Shown here one piece after another: positions 25,353 to 36,370 of a stretch of DNA of 64,000 nt. The translations under genes and the position numbers were made by a program. Source of the stretch: Chamaecyparis obtusa (Eukaryota; Streptophyta; Pinopsida; Cupressales; Cupressaceae); contig BSBK01002159.1 of assembly GCA_027943335.1 (NCBI GenBank), positions 124,001 to 188,000 on the forward strand. Reading direction: 5' to 3'. Each line of letters begins with the position of its first letter. Position 1 is the stretch's first letter. A model generated the notes under the pieces. It was given only the letters and a program-made list of their open reading frames with translations. It was not told where the DNA came from and did no database searches.

Positions 25353-26190
25353 AAGATCACATCTATCTAAGGAAGATATAATTTGAGAAAGTCAGCGAGA
25401 TTTTTGAAGATTTGTTGCAAAAGAACATAAGGAATCTGAGAGATGAAAAGATCAATCCGCAGAAGGAAGTCTGTACTTGCAATGTTGTCATGTGATGTAG
25501 TAATTAAACATATTAAATATCAAGCTAGGGAGAGCTTACCAAGCTACAAAATTTGATTACATAGTTTTAGAATACATGTTTGGTATGTGTATGGTATATT
25601 TCATATTGCTTGAGTTTCCATCAATGCCAAAGAGAGAGATTAATGAACTACAACTGATTGAATACCTGAATGACTTGAAGATTAGTGATTAGAGATCACC
25701 AAGTATTGAATTGATATGTAAGATAATTTAATCAGTTATTTTTTTGTCATTGAAGAAACAATATGATGAAGATATCAAGATCACATCTATCTAAGGAAGA
25801 GATAATATAAGAAAGTCAGGGAGAGTTTTGAAGATTTATTGTAGAAGAACAGAAGAAATCTAAGAGTTGAAAAGATCAATCCGCAGAAGGAAGACTGCAC
25901 TTACATTGCTATCGTGTAATGTAGTGATTAAACATATTAAATATCAAGCTAGGGAGAGCTTACCGAGATACATCATTTGCTTACATAGTTGTAGAATACA
26001 TGTTTGGTATGTGTATGGTATATTTCATATTGCTTGAGTTTCCATCAATGCCAAAGGGAGAGATTGATGAACTACAATTGATTGAATACTTGAATGACTT
26101 GAAGATCAGTGATTAGAGATCACCGAGTACTGAATTGATATGTAAGATAATTGAATCAGTCATTATATTGTCATTGATGTCAACTAGTTT
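25353..26190 (+). repeat. Tandem duplication, 424-bp period
   Basis: The segment starting AAGATCACATCTATCTAAGG at 25353 repeats at 25777 with visible drift. Each unit holds the copia-type polypurine signature ATCAATGCCAAAG followed by a G/A run (25626 and 26047), then the first bases of an LTR. The duplication therefore spans the 3' UTR, PPT and LTR start of a copia element. Confidence 0.85.
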
Positions 26191-26658
26191 TGACAGTACT
26201 TATCATGATAGTTGCAAACATCTAAACATCTGTAAAGAGGAGAGAAAAGATGAAGAACTAAGATATCTACATGGAGGAAGATGGATATGATAGATGAGGA
26301 TAAGAAATACTTTGGGTAACTTATTGATGAGTCTATGACTTCATATGGTTGACTTGATTATGTTGCATTAATCTATTATGAAGCTGGAAGAAAAACTTAA
26401 CAAAGAAGTGCTATTGGTAAATGAAGCACTTTAGTATACACTGAGCTAGTGTAGTGTATACTGAGCGATAATATTAACTAAGCTTGTGTTTGCCGATGCA
26501 TTTCTTTGTTAACCAAGTATGGATGAAAGCATTTAATAATTAAGTTTAGACCAGAAAAATTGATGAGCTGTAAATTGTTATGATTTCAAGATTGAGGATA
26601 AAGTTTGTTACAAGATCCATAGATGACAAAATTCAGAGAAGATCTAAGGGATGAAATT
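26065..26658 (+). mobile_element. Copia-type LTR, left part (split by insertion)
   Basis: It begins TGATGAAC directly after the PPT CCAAAGGGAGAGAT. It contains TTGTCATTGATGTCAAC, also found near the start of the solo LTR at 49324. It stops at the chromovirus LTR at 26659 and resumes at 40668. The TATA box in the right part would lie about 704 bp from the LTR start, against about 687 bp in the 49324 LTR, which supports the join. Confidence 0.65.
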
Positions 26659-27342
26659 TGATGCAGGAGCATCTCGGGTCCTTGGTAATCCCGTGTCACC
26701 AAAAAGATTTTTAAGTTTGTCTTTGTTGCTCGGTTCCTTCTCTGACCGACTTAGCTCGGTAGTTGGTCAATTTCCTTTGGTTACCGAGTGTGGTCGGTTA
26801 TCTCTTGGGTGGTTGGTTGTTTCACTGGCACTCGGTGATTCTTGTTTGTTGCTCGGTCATCCTTGCTTACCGAGTAGTTTATATTTGAGTTTTTGTTGAG
26901 GCTGACTTGTGCATTGATTATGGGTCACAAATTTAATGCTGGTATCCATCATTAGGAAGTGTGTGGTCCCAGATCTAACCATTCCTTTTGTTGATTATGG
27001 ATCTGAAGGCCGACTTAGTTTGGTAGTATCTTGTATAAGTATATTTGTTTGGTTAGAGCTTTAGGATTCATTTTAGTTAGAAGATAGAAAATAGGAGAAT
27101 CAAGATTGTTGGAAGATCCTCACATGTTTGAGGACTTTTGTAATTCATTGTAATATCTAGCTGTAATCAGGAAGGCCTTACAACTTGGCATGTATGAATC
27201 AATTTCAACAAATGAAGATAACATATCAATGATCTTGCTTCCTCTCTCTAACTATGTTGTTGTTTCTTTCACATGTTGTTGAGCAGGTTGGATTAGGTAG
27301 GGCATGCCATTGTTTTGGCCCCTTCCATCCTCCTTTGTGTCA
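26659..27342 (+). mobile_element. Chromovirus LTR in plus orientation (solo or rearranged)
   Basis: This 684-bp LTR begins TGATGCAGGAGCATCT and ends CTTTGTGTCA. It is the reverse complement of the LTRs at 27857-28544 and 39986-40667. TATA-like TTGTATAAG is at about 27032. No PBS follows it (AGCACCCAAC instead of TGGTATCAGAGC), so it is not a usable 5' LTR. The bases just outside it, AAATT, nearly match GAATT after 40667. Confidence 0.8.
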
Positions 27343-27856
27343 AGCACCCAACTTAGATCTAGCAAGTCACCAAAAAAATGCAAAGTCTAGCCTCATTACA
27401 CTTGTCATGGGCTTTGAGATAGGACCCTTGTGGCACTAGAAATATGCCTCAATGCAAGGTAAGAATCCAAACTATGCCTCACCAAAATGCATAAGTGAAA
27501 GAAAAATGATCCGATCTGGCTAAGTCCCAAATGAAATCTTCTATGAGTCACGATGCATAGAATAGAAAGACAATAATACCTAGTAGTGGTTTGGCTGAAT
27601 AGAAACATGACACCACTCCAATGAATATAATGCAATCAGCCCAAGATCATCTCCAAGGAAGTGCAATCAAAGAACATGCTATGCAAGTTGGCCACAATGC
27701 ATTGTTCAATCTATCCAATGTTCACTATAGCTCAATCACAAAAGAAATTCAGCCCTTGCAAAACAAATATTTCAAGTCAACCCATGAACAAACAAAATCC
27801 AAGTCGGCTCCAAATATGCACTTCCAATGTTGGCTCAACCAAGTCACACCTCCAAA
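27343..27856. other. 514-bp spacer between inverted LTRs
   Basis: This is unique-looking sequence between two oppositely oriented LTRs. I recognise no coding, PBS or PPT signal. The short frames crossing its edges are LTR read-through. Confidence 0.5.
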
Positions 27857-28544
27857 TGACAAAGGAAAAGGAGGATGGAAGGGGCCAACACAATGGCAAA
27901 CCCTACCTGATCTAGCTTGCTCAACAACATGCAAAAGCAACAACAACAAAGTGAGAGAGAGGAAGTAGGATCATTGATATATTATCTTCATTTATTCAAA
28001 TTGATTCATACATGCCAGGCTGTAAGGCCTTCCCAATTACGGCTAGATATTACAATGAATTACAGAATTCCTCAAACATGCAAGGATTTTCCAACAATCT
28101 TTATTCTCCTATTTTCTATCTTCTAACTAAACTAACTCCTAAAGCTCTAACAAAAGAACTATACTTATACAAGAGACTACCGAACTGATTTGGCCTTTAG
28201 ATCCATAATCAATAGAAGGAATGGTTAGATCTGGGACCACACACTTCCTAATGATGGATACAAGCATTAAATTTGTGACCCATAATCAATGCACAAGTCG
28301 GCCTAAATAGAAACTCAAAAATAAAATACTCAGTAAGCAAGGATGATCAAGCAACACACAAGCATCTCTAAGTGCCAGTGAAACAACTGACTACCCAGGA
28401 GATAACCGACCACACTCGATAACCAAAGGAAACCAACCAACTACTGAGCCAACTTGGTCAAAGAAGGAACCGAGCAACATAGACAAACTTCAAAATATTT
28501 TTGTTGACATAGGATTGCCAAGGACCTGAGATGCTCCTACATCA
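27857..28544 (-). repeat. 3' LTR of chromovirus
   Basis: On the plus strand it starts TGACAAAGG and ends CTCCTACATCA. It is homologous to 39986-40667 and inverted relative to 26659-27342. Its TATA-like site has drifted (CTTATACAAG at about 28167). Confidence 0.85.
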
Positions 28545-28599
28545 GACACCTGGGGTTATTTAGAAATGATTCTTTGAATCATTCAGTAGGTATGATCCA

Positions 28600-30056
28600 A
28601 GTTGCATCGAACTCAGATTATGAAATCCATGAATTGTCTTCAATCGGTCTATTCTTCCACTTTACTAGATATTCCATATACTATTTATCTCTTGCTCTTT
28701 TGCTAACTCTTTGTTCCAAAATCTGTTCAAATTCTTCATTCCATTTCTTAGGATACTTCATTGGTACTGTCATTTTTTCATCGGGTTCATGATACTCATA
28801 CAAATTAGCAATATTGAAAATTGGTGATATGTCCATGTCATCAAGTAACTCAATCTCATGCATTTCCACTGTCAAATTTCTTCAAAATCTTGCAAGGTCC
28901 AAACTTCTTCATCTTCAGCTTCCCATATGTTCCAACAAGAAATCAACCCTTCTTCAAATGAACCATCACTTCATCACCAACATCAAAAGTTTTATGTCTC
29001 CTTGATCTATCAAATCTGTCTTTGTATTTATGATTACTCTCTTCCAGCTTGATTTTCACATCTTCATGCAATGTCTTCATGTACTCAACAAATTTCACTC
29101 CTTTAGCACTTCTCTTACTTTCACTAGCAATGTCTCTCAAATCAGATATACCTCTCGGCTGTATGACATTCACAATCTCAAATGGTGTTTTTCTAGTACT
29201 CCTATTCATTGAATTATTGTATACAAAATCTACTTGTGCCAACACAGAATCCCAATTACTAGGTGTGTCTCCAACTAAACATCTCAAAAGATTTCCCAAA
29301 CTTCAATTTACAACTTCTATTTGTCCATCAGTTTGTGGGTGAAATGTAGAACTATATTTCAACTCAATTCCAAACTTTCTCCAAAGAGTTTTCCAAAAGT
29401 ATCTAACAAATTTACTGTCTTGGTTAGAGATAATACTCCTCAGTAATCCAAGCAATCTACCAATTTCCTTAAAAAAATATCTGCTACATGTGCTGCATCT
29501 GATGTCTTTCTACAAGGTATAAAATGTGCCATCTTTGAAAATCTATCTACCATAATAAATATAGAATCATTACCTCTTACTGTCTTTGGTAAGCCAATAA
29601 CAAAATCCATATTGATGTCAGTCCAAGGTTTCTTAGGTACAACAATCGGTGTATACAATCAGTATTTTGACTTACTCCTTTTGTAACTTGACAAATTCCA
29701 CAACTTTTCACAAATTTATGAACATCTTTATACAATTGTGGCCAAAATTATTTCTCCTTAAGCAAATTCAAAGTTTTATCAATACCAAAATGTCCATCCA
29801 AACCACTACTATGTTTCTCCTTCATCAAATTAGTTCTCATTTGTCCTCTCAGTATACATAACTGAATACCTTTAAACAACATACCTTCTTGAATGAAATA
29901 TTCTTCCCATTTTGTACTCGATTTATCTTGTATAGGTTCTCTGCACTTTCTCCATGACTCAAAAAAATTAGGATTAGTTTCATACAAATCTCTCATCTCA
30001 TCAAAACCAAGAACTTCAATTTTCATCTCAGTCATCAATGATCTTCTTCTACTCAA
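28600..30056 (-). pseudogene. Integrase with C-terminal chromodomain
   Basis: The minus strand gives the zinc-binding region at 30056-29748 (SSGLDGHFGIDKTLNLLKEK). The core follows at 29658-29440 ([31 protein letters not shown]), then 29299-28943 (FVYNNSMNRSTRKTPFEIV, GDEVMVHLKKG). DMDISPIFNIANLYEYHE comes at 28875-28681. After one stop a chromodomain continues with YMEYLVKWKNRPIEDNSWIS, to about 28600. The chromodomain places the element in the chromoviruses, whose chromodomain directs integration to heterochromatin. At least three stops or frame breaks exist. Confidence 0.9.
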
Positions 30057-30158
30057 TGCATCAGCAACTCAGTTAGTGACTCCACTTTTATGTTTGATCA
30101 CAAATGTATAACTCTGCAAATACTCAACCTACTTCATATGTCTTTGATTCAACTTATT

Positions 30159-30428
30159 CTAACTACCCAAGTATTGTAAAGCCTTATGATCAGTATAAAA
30201 CACAAATTCACTCGATATCAAATAATGTCTCCATTTCTTTAGTGCTTGAACAATAGCATAGAGTTCTTGATCATACATAGAATATTTCCTTCTAGCATCA
30301 TTCAAATTTTCACTAAAGAAAGAAACAAGTTTACTTTCTTGACTCAACATAGCTCCAATTGCACTACCACTTGCATCACATTCCACTTGAAATACCTTAT
30401 TGAAATCATGCAATGCCAAAACAACCAA
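30159..30428 (-). pseudogene. RNase H of chromovirus
   Basis: FQVECDASGSAIGAMLSQ carries the first catalytic aspartate. KYSMYDQELYAIVQALKKWRHYL and FYTDHKALQYL supply the remaining conserved acidic positions. The domain follows the RT frame by about 150 bp, with a break between them. Confidence 0.9.
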
Positions 30429-30584
30429 TTCAGCAACCTTCTACTTTAGAGTCTCAAAATTTTTATCAGCTCCATGTGTCCACTTGAATTCTCTCTTATC
30501 TCCTCTCATAGTCTTAGTCATAGCATTACAAATTAAACTAAAATTCCTTATGAACTTTCAGTAAAAACTTTCCAAACCATAAAA

Positions 30585-31076
30585 TTATCTTACCTCACTA
30601 GCATTCACAGGTGTAGGCCAATTCAGAATAGCTTCAACCTTTTTAGGATCCATCTTCAAACCATCAGCTGAAATTACAAATCCCAAATACATAATCTCCT
30701 CTTTCATGAATGAACATTTTTTCAGATTTATCAGTAACTTTTCTTCTTTCAATCTTTGCAAAACTTGTCTAATATGCAACAAATGTTCTTCTTTGGTCTT
30801 ATTGAATATCAGAATGTCATCAAGATATACAATCACAAACTTACCCAAGAATTTCTTCAGAACTTCATTCATCAACCTCTTAAAAGTACTTGGTGCATTA
30901 GTTAAACCAAAAGGCATAACCGACCACTCATGCAAACCTTCTTTTGTCTTGAAAGTAGTCTTCCACTCATCACCTTCTCTGATTCTGATATGATGATACC
31001 CACTTTTCAAATCAATCTTTGTGAAATACTTTTCTCCAGTCAAACTGTCCATTATGTCATCCATTCTTGGTATATG
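30585..31076 (-). pseudogene. Reverse transcriptase, C-terminal part, of chromovirus
   Basis: From the insertion edge the frame reads IPRMDDIMDSLTGEKYFTKI, then MPFGLTNAPSTFKRLMN and the active site VIVYLDDILIF (YxDD), then YLGFVISADGLKMDPKK. The N-terminal part of the same domain is 6.8 kb away at 37917-38071. The first codons of the open frame (MALGPLLCASHC) come from the inserted LTR and are not RT. Confidence 0.9.
31072..31076. repeat. Target site duplication ATATG (left)
   Basis: ATATG lies immediately outside the LTR at 31077 and is repeated exactly at 37917-37921 outside the other LTR. Confidence 0.85.
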
Positions 31077-31937
31077 TGTAATAGATAAAATAGTGTATGG
31101 GGTCCTAGAACAATGGCTTGCACATAAAAGAGGCCCCAAAGCCAATATTTTACACTTACATGAGATTGTATTGATACAAAAAGTAAATATAGATGATTAA
31201 TATTGAAATTAAGAGAAAAAGGTACTTACCTCCGAAAAAGAATCAGCTGAAAACCCTATCAAATGATCTAAAAAATTGTTGATTCCCACACTCTTAAACT
31301 GAAACTGCAGGATCTACAAAACCCATAAATATTTTTCCAAGATGAGATCAGGTCAAATTTGACCTTTTAAAAGGTCAAGGGTGACCTCAGGAAAATGAAG
31401 GTCAACTTTGACTTTGTTCGTGGATCTCAGAAGTTTGGCAAAAAGGGTATCCAAATCTACTCTCAGATTCAAAGTTCTGCACCTGTACCTGCAAGAAAAA
31501 GAGGGTTTTTGGTTGTTTTTTGGTGAGGGGTTTGCCTCAATCAAACCCCAATTTAGGAATTAACCTTGAAATTTAATTAAAATTGCTGGAATAAACAAAG
31601 TAAATGGAACAATTCACCTTGCTTGAGTTGAAACCCTTATGGAGGATTTGAATCTTCGAATCCAAAAGAATGGATAAATGTAGAATCAAATGTAGGATGT
31701 CTCCAATCAATTGTCTTTAGATCTTCAACACCAATCTTGAATGGATCTTGAACTTGGAAGAGGCTTGAATGGAAATAGAGGAATCTTCAACATGATAGCT
31801 CCATAGAGCTCCAATCCTTCAATGGCTACTAATGGATCTCCTTGATGAATTGGATGCTTGAATGCTTGATCTTCTTTCTTGAGAGCTTGAGAGATGGATT
31901 GCAAAACTTGATTGATAAAATGAGAGAGGAAGGCTCC

Positions 31938-31945
31938 CTTTTATA
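31938..31945 (-). promoter_or_regulatory. TATA box, 3' LTR
   Basis: TATAAAAG is in the context CACTATAAAAGGGAG on the minus strand. It is conserved at 37231-37238 in the 5' LTR and places the transcription start roughly 30 bp further on. Confidence 0.65.
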
Positions 31946-32353
31946 GTGATCTAGGGCACAATAAGGGCCTCATAGAAAACAATAATTAAGGGCCCATGGC
32001 ACAAAATTCTAGAAAGGTGCACATGGAAAGGGAATTAAATTAAAGTCTTGACACAAAACTCTAGGAGGGGACTACCCTTAATAAATAAATAAAATAATTA
32101 TTTAAGAGCCTTGTTACAAAATTCAAGGTAAGGCCAACCCCAAAGTTAATTTGTGTATTAGGCACAAAACTTGAGAAAGGCTAATCTCCAATAATAAATT
32201 TAGATTCTTATAGAAATATCGAGAAAGGTCCACCTCAAATATTAATTTGAGAATTCGACACTTAATCAAAGAAATAGTGGCCCCAAAGAGGGAAAATGCA
32301 AGATTTTGATGAGATCCCAAACCTGGCAGCTAACACCAAAGATCCCAAACCCT

Positions 32354-32440
32354 AGGGTCAAGATCAACATTGACCTTGACTAGGTCAGGGTTGAGGTGGA
32401 CCTTGACCTAAAAAGGTCAACCTTGACCTTATGGTCAAGA
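32354..32440. promoter_or_regulatory. W-box-like cluster in U3
   Basis: About eight GGTCAA/TTGACC or close variants lie within 87 bp, on both strands, about 420 bp upstream of the TATA box. TTGAC(C/T) is the binding core of plant WRKY factors. The cluster recurs in the 5' LTR at about 37650-37735, and a second one lies at 31350-31412 and 36646-36710. Regulation is inferred. Confidence 0.4.
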
Positions 32441-32623
32441 ATCTTAGGTTCACAGTTCAGGATGGAAGAAAATGCTAGGAAGAAGTGGAAAATGGGGTAG
32501 AACAAGGGGAAAAGATAGATCCAAGTCGAATATCCATTCAAGGCATTTGACATGACCCCAAACCACTTACTCGAAGGGATAAACACTCTTACCATGGAAA
32601 TTCTTCCATTTTAGGATGATACA

Positions 32624-33754
32624 TTAAGCCCCCACTTTAGCAAGAGTATGGACTCGATGCAAACTCTTGGTAAAGGAGATCATAAAGAAAAAGATAATCT
32701 TACTGAAATCAAAGGGACAAAGGAATCCTCAAGCCCCCAGAGACTCGAGTCTTCATCAACTCCAAGATTGCAATAAGAGAGACATCACTGAAGAACATAG
32801 AGAAAAGAAGAGAGAGGAGTGGTTAGCTTTCCCAGTAAGATGTGTATATCTCACTGTGAAACACAAAAGGATAGGATAGCCCACCAAGAAAACACTTGAT
32901 AGTCACTCCATAATGTTGTGCACCTTATGGTGGCTTTGTGCATGTATGTAGTGCGTCTTCTGATGGCTTTTGTAAAGTACCCATGGATCCACCTTGTATC
33001 ACCATGAATACAAAATGCGAGTCTCCTCGGGATTTAGCAACTTATGTGCGTTACCCTTGGAAGATTTAGCATATTTGAAATTGGAAATGCATGTCCCTTC
33101 AGGATTTAGAAACTTATGTGTGTTACCTTCTGATATTTAGCATGCTACAAAACAAAAGGTTAGAACAAAAATACATAATATAGATCGAGGGAGGCCATAT
33201 ATATGCCCCCCTCCTTAATATGGAAAAAACATACTATTTTGACATGTTAAGGAAAGAAAAGAACAAGGATAAAGCCTTCTTCAACATCAAGACAATATCC
33301 ATAGACAACACCCAGTCCAAGCCAAGAAGGACACAGCTCCTATGAGGCCATGGAAGGGACGAATGCAAAGATATCATGCAAGAAGTGAAAAAGTAACCCT
33401 TGTGAGGGATAGCACACTATCCAGTTTCTAAGGTGAGAGATATATCAACCATGGAAACCCAATGTCAAATAATGAAATTGGTTGTGATTAAGGAAAAAGA
33501 TCCTCAATCCAAACCAAAAATGTTCATGTATGATTGGATATCACATAATAGATAAATACTGCTTAACCAAGGAAAGAGGTGAATCCCAGAAAGATAGAAA
33601 TGAAGGAGATGACATCCTTGCCCCCCAAGTGTAGGAACAAGGATGGAAAGGGAGCCTATTATATTTCTTGCAACACTATGCAAGAAAATGAGCCCCCAAG
33701 TATTAGGCTACCATTCTTTAGATAATGTGGAGCTCCATAATAGGAACATAGATG
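32624..33754 (-). other. 3' untranslated part of non-autonomous element
   Basis: It starts with the polypurine tract (minus strand TGGGGGCTTAA, 32624-32640) and otherwise shows no open frame or domain. The 70-codon plus-strand frame at 32667-32879 has no motif. Confidence 0.5.
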
Positions 33755-34239
33755 TTATTTAGGGAAAACATAATTGAAATACAACTCATTGCCACGTGAT
33801 ATATAAATAACATTACTGTCAATGAGCTGCCTAATCTTATAATGTAAAGCATGACATTCATTAGTAGAGTGATCATGAAATCTATGACATAAACAAAAAG
33901 GAAGAGTCTTCAAGTGTGGACTACATTTCTTTTTGTGTTTAGGTCTAGTCATCATCTTGGCATGAAGGAGTTTAGGAAAAAGAACTTCTTGGTCAAATTC
34001 CTTCATAGTTTCATCATTTTTGAAGTGTTATTGGAGATGTTGTTAACATTGATTTGTTGTTGAGGAGTAAATCCCAATCCATAAGAATCCTCATGCCCCC
34101 CAGTGTGTAATGGCATTTGAATTCCTTGTTTATGCTTACCACATCCTTGACCATTAAATCCTTGTTTAACAAGGAAATGATAACCAGGACCATAACAAGA
34201 AGCCATATTAGAAGGAGTTAATGGAACTTCAGTAGTCAC
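33755..34239 (-). pseudogene. G-patch and zinc-knuckle-like segment
   Basis: The minus-strand block 34239-34003 reads YGPGYHFLVKQGFNGQGCGK then HKQGIQMPLHTG and YGLGF. This is the glycine pattern of a G-patch, a short RNA-binding or helicase-activating motif also found after protease in betaretroviruses. The next block, 34006-33755, overlaps by 4 bp in another frame and holds CHRFHDHSTNEC followed by HALHYKIRQLIDSN. It resembles the Cys/His segment with a C..LK..I..LID tail of plant Ty3 gag proteins. A small frameshift in an A run separates them. Zinc knuckles normally precede protease, so this order is odd. Confidence 0.7.
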
Positions 34240-34323
34240 AATATCATCCTTAGTAGATTTGATGGATTCATTGTGGGTGGAAGCAGCGAAAAAGTTATTA
34301 CAAAGGGGTTTAGAAGTAAAAAC

Positions 34324-34875
34324 TCATTGTTCAAACTCTCTTTGTTTCTTCATAAAATCAAGATCATTAATCTTATATTCTCCCATAAAGGTAGGATTAA
34401 AATCCAAAGTTCCCCAATCATCACTAGGAAGAGCATTAGAGGAAGAAGGATTGCTTTTAGGAATAGGAGTAGTGTGAGTTTGAATATTAAGACAAGGATT
34501 AGGTGCATCATCAACATGAAGTGTATAGATCACATTGTGATGTATAAACTTGACTTTACGGTGAAGGGTCGAAGGGACTGCATGCATCTCATGCAACCAA
34601 GGTCTACCCAAAAGAAGGTTATAATTGAGAGGTCTAGGCATAACATGTAAAGGAGTATTCAGGATGGCCGGACCTACTTTGATAGGTAAAGTAATGATTC
34701 CTAAAGTGTTCTTAGAAATGTTATCAAAGCCATGTATAGGAACATTATCAGGTTGAATAGTTGAAAGATCAACGTTAATCACTTTGAGCTTGTCCATGCT
34801 ACAAATATTAAGCCCAGATCTGTTATCAATCAAGGTCCTATGAATTATTCTTTTATCGACAGAAACAACAACCAT
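34324..34875 (-). pseudogene. Retropepsin-like aspartic protease
   Basis: The 183-residue frame opens with VVVSVDKRIIHRTLIDNRSG then LNICSMDKL, followed by LPIKVGP and LLLGRPWLHE. These are the active-site loop and the LLGRxWLH motif of plant retropepsins. The usual D-(S/T/N)-G-(S/A) reads DNRS, so the key glycine is lost. It is preceded by a frame change from the acidic block and followed by a stop before the G-patch. Confidence 0.8.
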
Positions 34876-34910
34876 AAGAGCATCATATCTATTCTAAACT
34901 TCTTTAGAAG

Positions 34911-36086
34911 CTAAATCTTTGTGAGTAAAAAAATGTCAGGAGGACCCAAAGTAGCATGCATGCATTGTAAGAAGTTATTGATGTTCTCTTGATTAGGAGG
35001 TGGAGTAGGAAGAGTTGCTAGGGCTTTTTGCAAGGCTTCATAGTAGGTAGGTGAAGTTTGAAGAAGCTCCCATAAAGAAATCTTGGCAGGAGTATTTTTC
35101 AATTGAGTTATCAAATCATACTCCTTACTAGGAAGATGGGGTGGAGGAGGAAGAATAAGTTGAGAAGGTGGAAAAGAAGTAGAAACTACTGAATTAGGTT
35201 GAGTGTTATTCCTTGTATGATATGTGTGAGCTATAGAGTCTTGATCATTGAAAGACTCCATAGGTTTACCTTTGATAGTAATGCAAGGACAACCTTTGAT
35301 AGTCAACAAGGGTTTAGGATAAACCATATTAGTCATCTCAACACTACAAATAGATTCACAAGAAGGAAGAAAAGAGGACATCCTAGGAGGAGATGAGGTA
35401 AGATCTTCATTCTCCATAGGATCATCACTAAAAGGGAGAGCATTAATGGAATTCATATCATTCTCCACTAATGCCTCATCACTAGAAGGAATCTCAAATG
35501 GAGGTAGAGGATCTATGATATCATCTTCTTTCACTAAAATGTCTACATGTGTGTTAGGAAAAGATACATCATCATGTATGAATATGTCATCCATTAATAA
35601 ATCACCCTCTTGTATCAAAGATTCTTCATTTGGAGGGGATAAATCAATGTCTTTATCCAAGGGATCATCTACAATGGTGTCACGAGGAAGAGAGTAATCA
35701 ACATCCAAATCCAAAGGTTCATCCCAAATAGGAGGATTATCATCCCTACCAATAAAGCACAATTTAGGATCCCTAGAGGGGAAAGAAGGTAAATTATGTT
35801 CTAAGGTAGGTTCATAGAAAAGACATATATTAGGAGAAGAATCAACATCAATCCTTAAATCTTCTCCATAAAGAGAAATATGATGGAGAGATAGATTAAA
35901 GTTATCTTCTTACTCTAATATATCCTTAAAAGGAAATTCAAAAGAGGACAAAGGAACATCACATGCACTAGATAAAGTCTTTCTAGGTGTAACATCATGC
36001 AATGGTAAGGTAAGAGGAGAATGTTGTGTAATCCCAAAAGCTATGGAAGAATGTTTGGAAAACACTTGAAAAAACTTGTGCAACAT
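34911..36086 (-). pseudogene. Acidic N-terminal polyprotein region
   Basis: The probable start is the ATG at 36086 (MLHKFFQVFSKHSS). One TAA stop interrupts the frame at about 35915, after which it stays open to 34911. The composition is Asp/Glu/Pro/Ser-rich (DEPLDLDVDYSLP, PPPHLPSKEYD), with no capsid signature I can name. The end meets a T7 run (minus strand, about 34928-34934), after which the protease frame takes over. Confidence 0.6.
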
Positions 36087-36358
36087 GATAACAAATATAG
36101 AAACGCATAGAAAATAGATCTAGATATATACCAATGCATTCAAATGAAACTGATAAGCATGAAAAGGAAATCAAACACAATAGGGAATCTAATTCCTCAA
36201 AGCAATGTAAATGTTTTTGTATTTTCAAAGAAATTTTGCAATTTTTTTTTTGTATTTTTGAAATATAAATGCAAGAGCATAAACCTACTTTTGTAACCAT
36301 GTAAGATCTAATACAAAATGTAAATCTAACACCAAAAAGAAAGAAAGTAAGTATGTCA

Positions 36359-36367
36359 GGTTCACCA
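36359..36367 (-). promoter_or_regulatory. Putative primer binding site
   Basis: TGGTGAACC is read on the minus strand 3 bp after the 5' LTR end, at the expected place for a PBS. I cannot assign the priming tRNA with confidence. Confidence 0.55.
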
Positions 36368-36370
36368 AAA

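Larger units (their letters stand above)
31077..32623 (-). repeat. 3' LTR of non-autonomous element
   Basis: This is the direct repeat of 36371-37916. It carries a TATAAAAG box on the minus strand and two GGTCAA/TTGACC clusters. Confidence 0.92.

Noticed and set aside
27254..27949. Short frames with HVVEQ...FHPP on both strands
   Set aside because: They are the same LTR terminal sequence read from two inverted LTR copies, not genes.
31077..31145. Start of the 186-residue RT frame as a genuine N-terminus
   Set aside because: The first codons are LTR sequence of the inserted element; true RT sequence begins at 31076.
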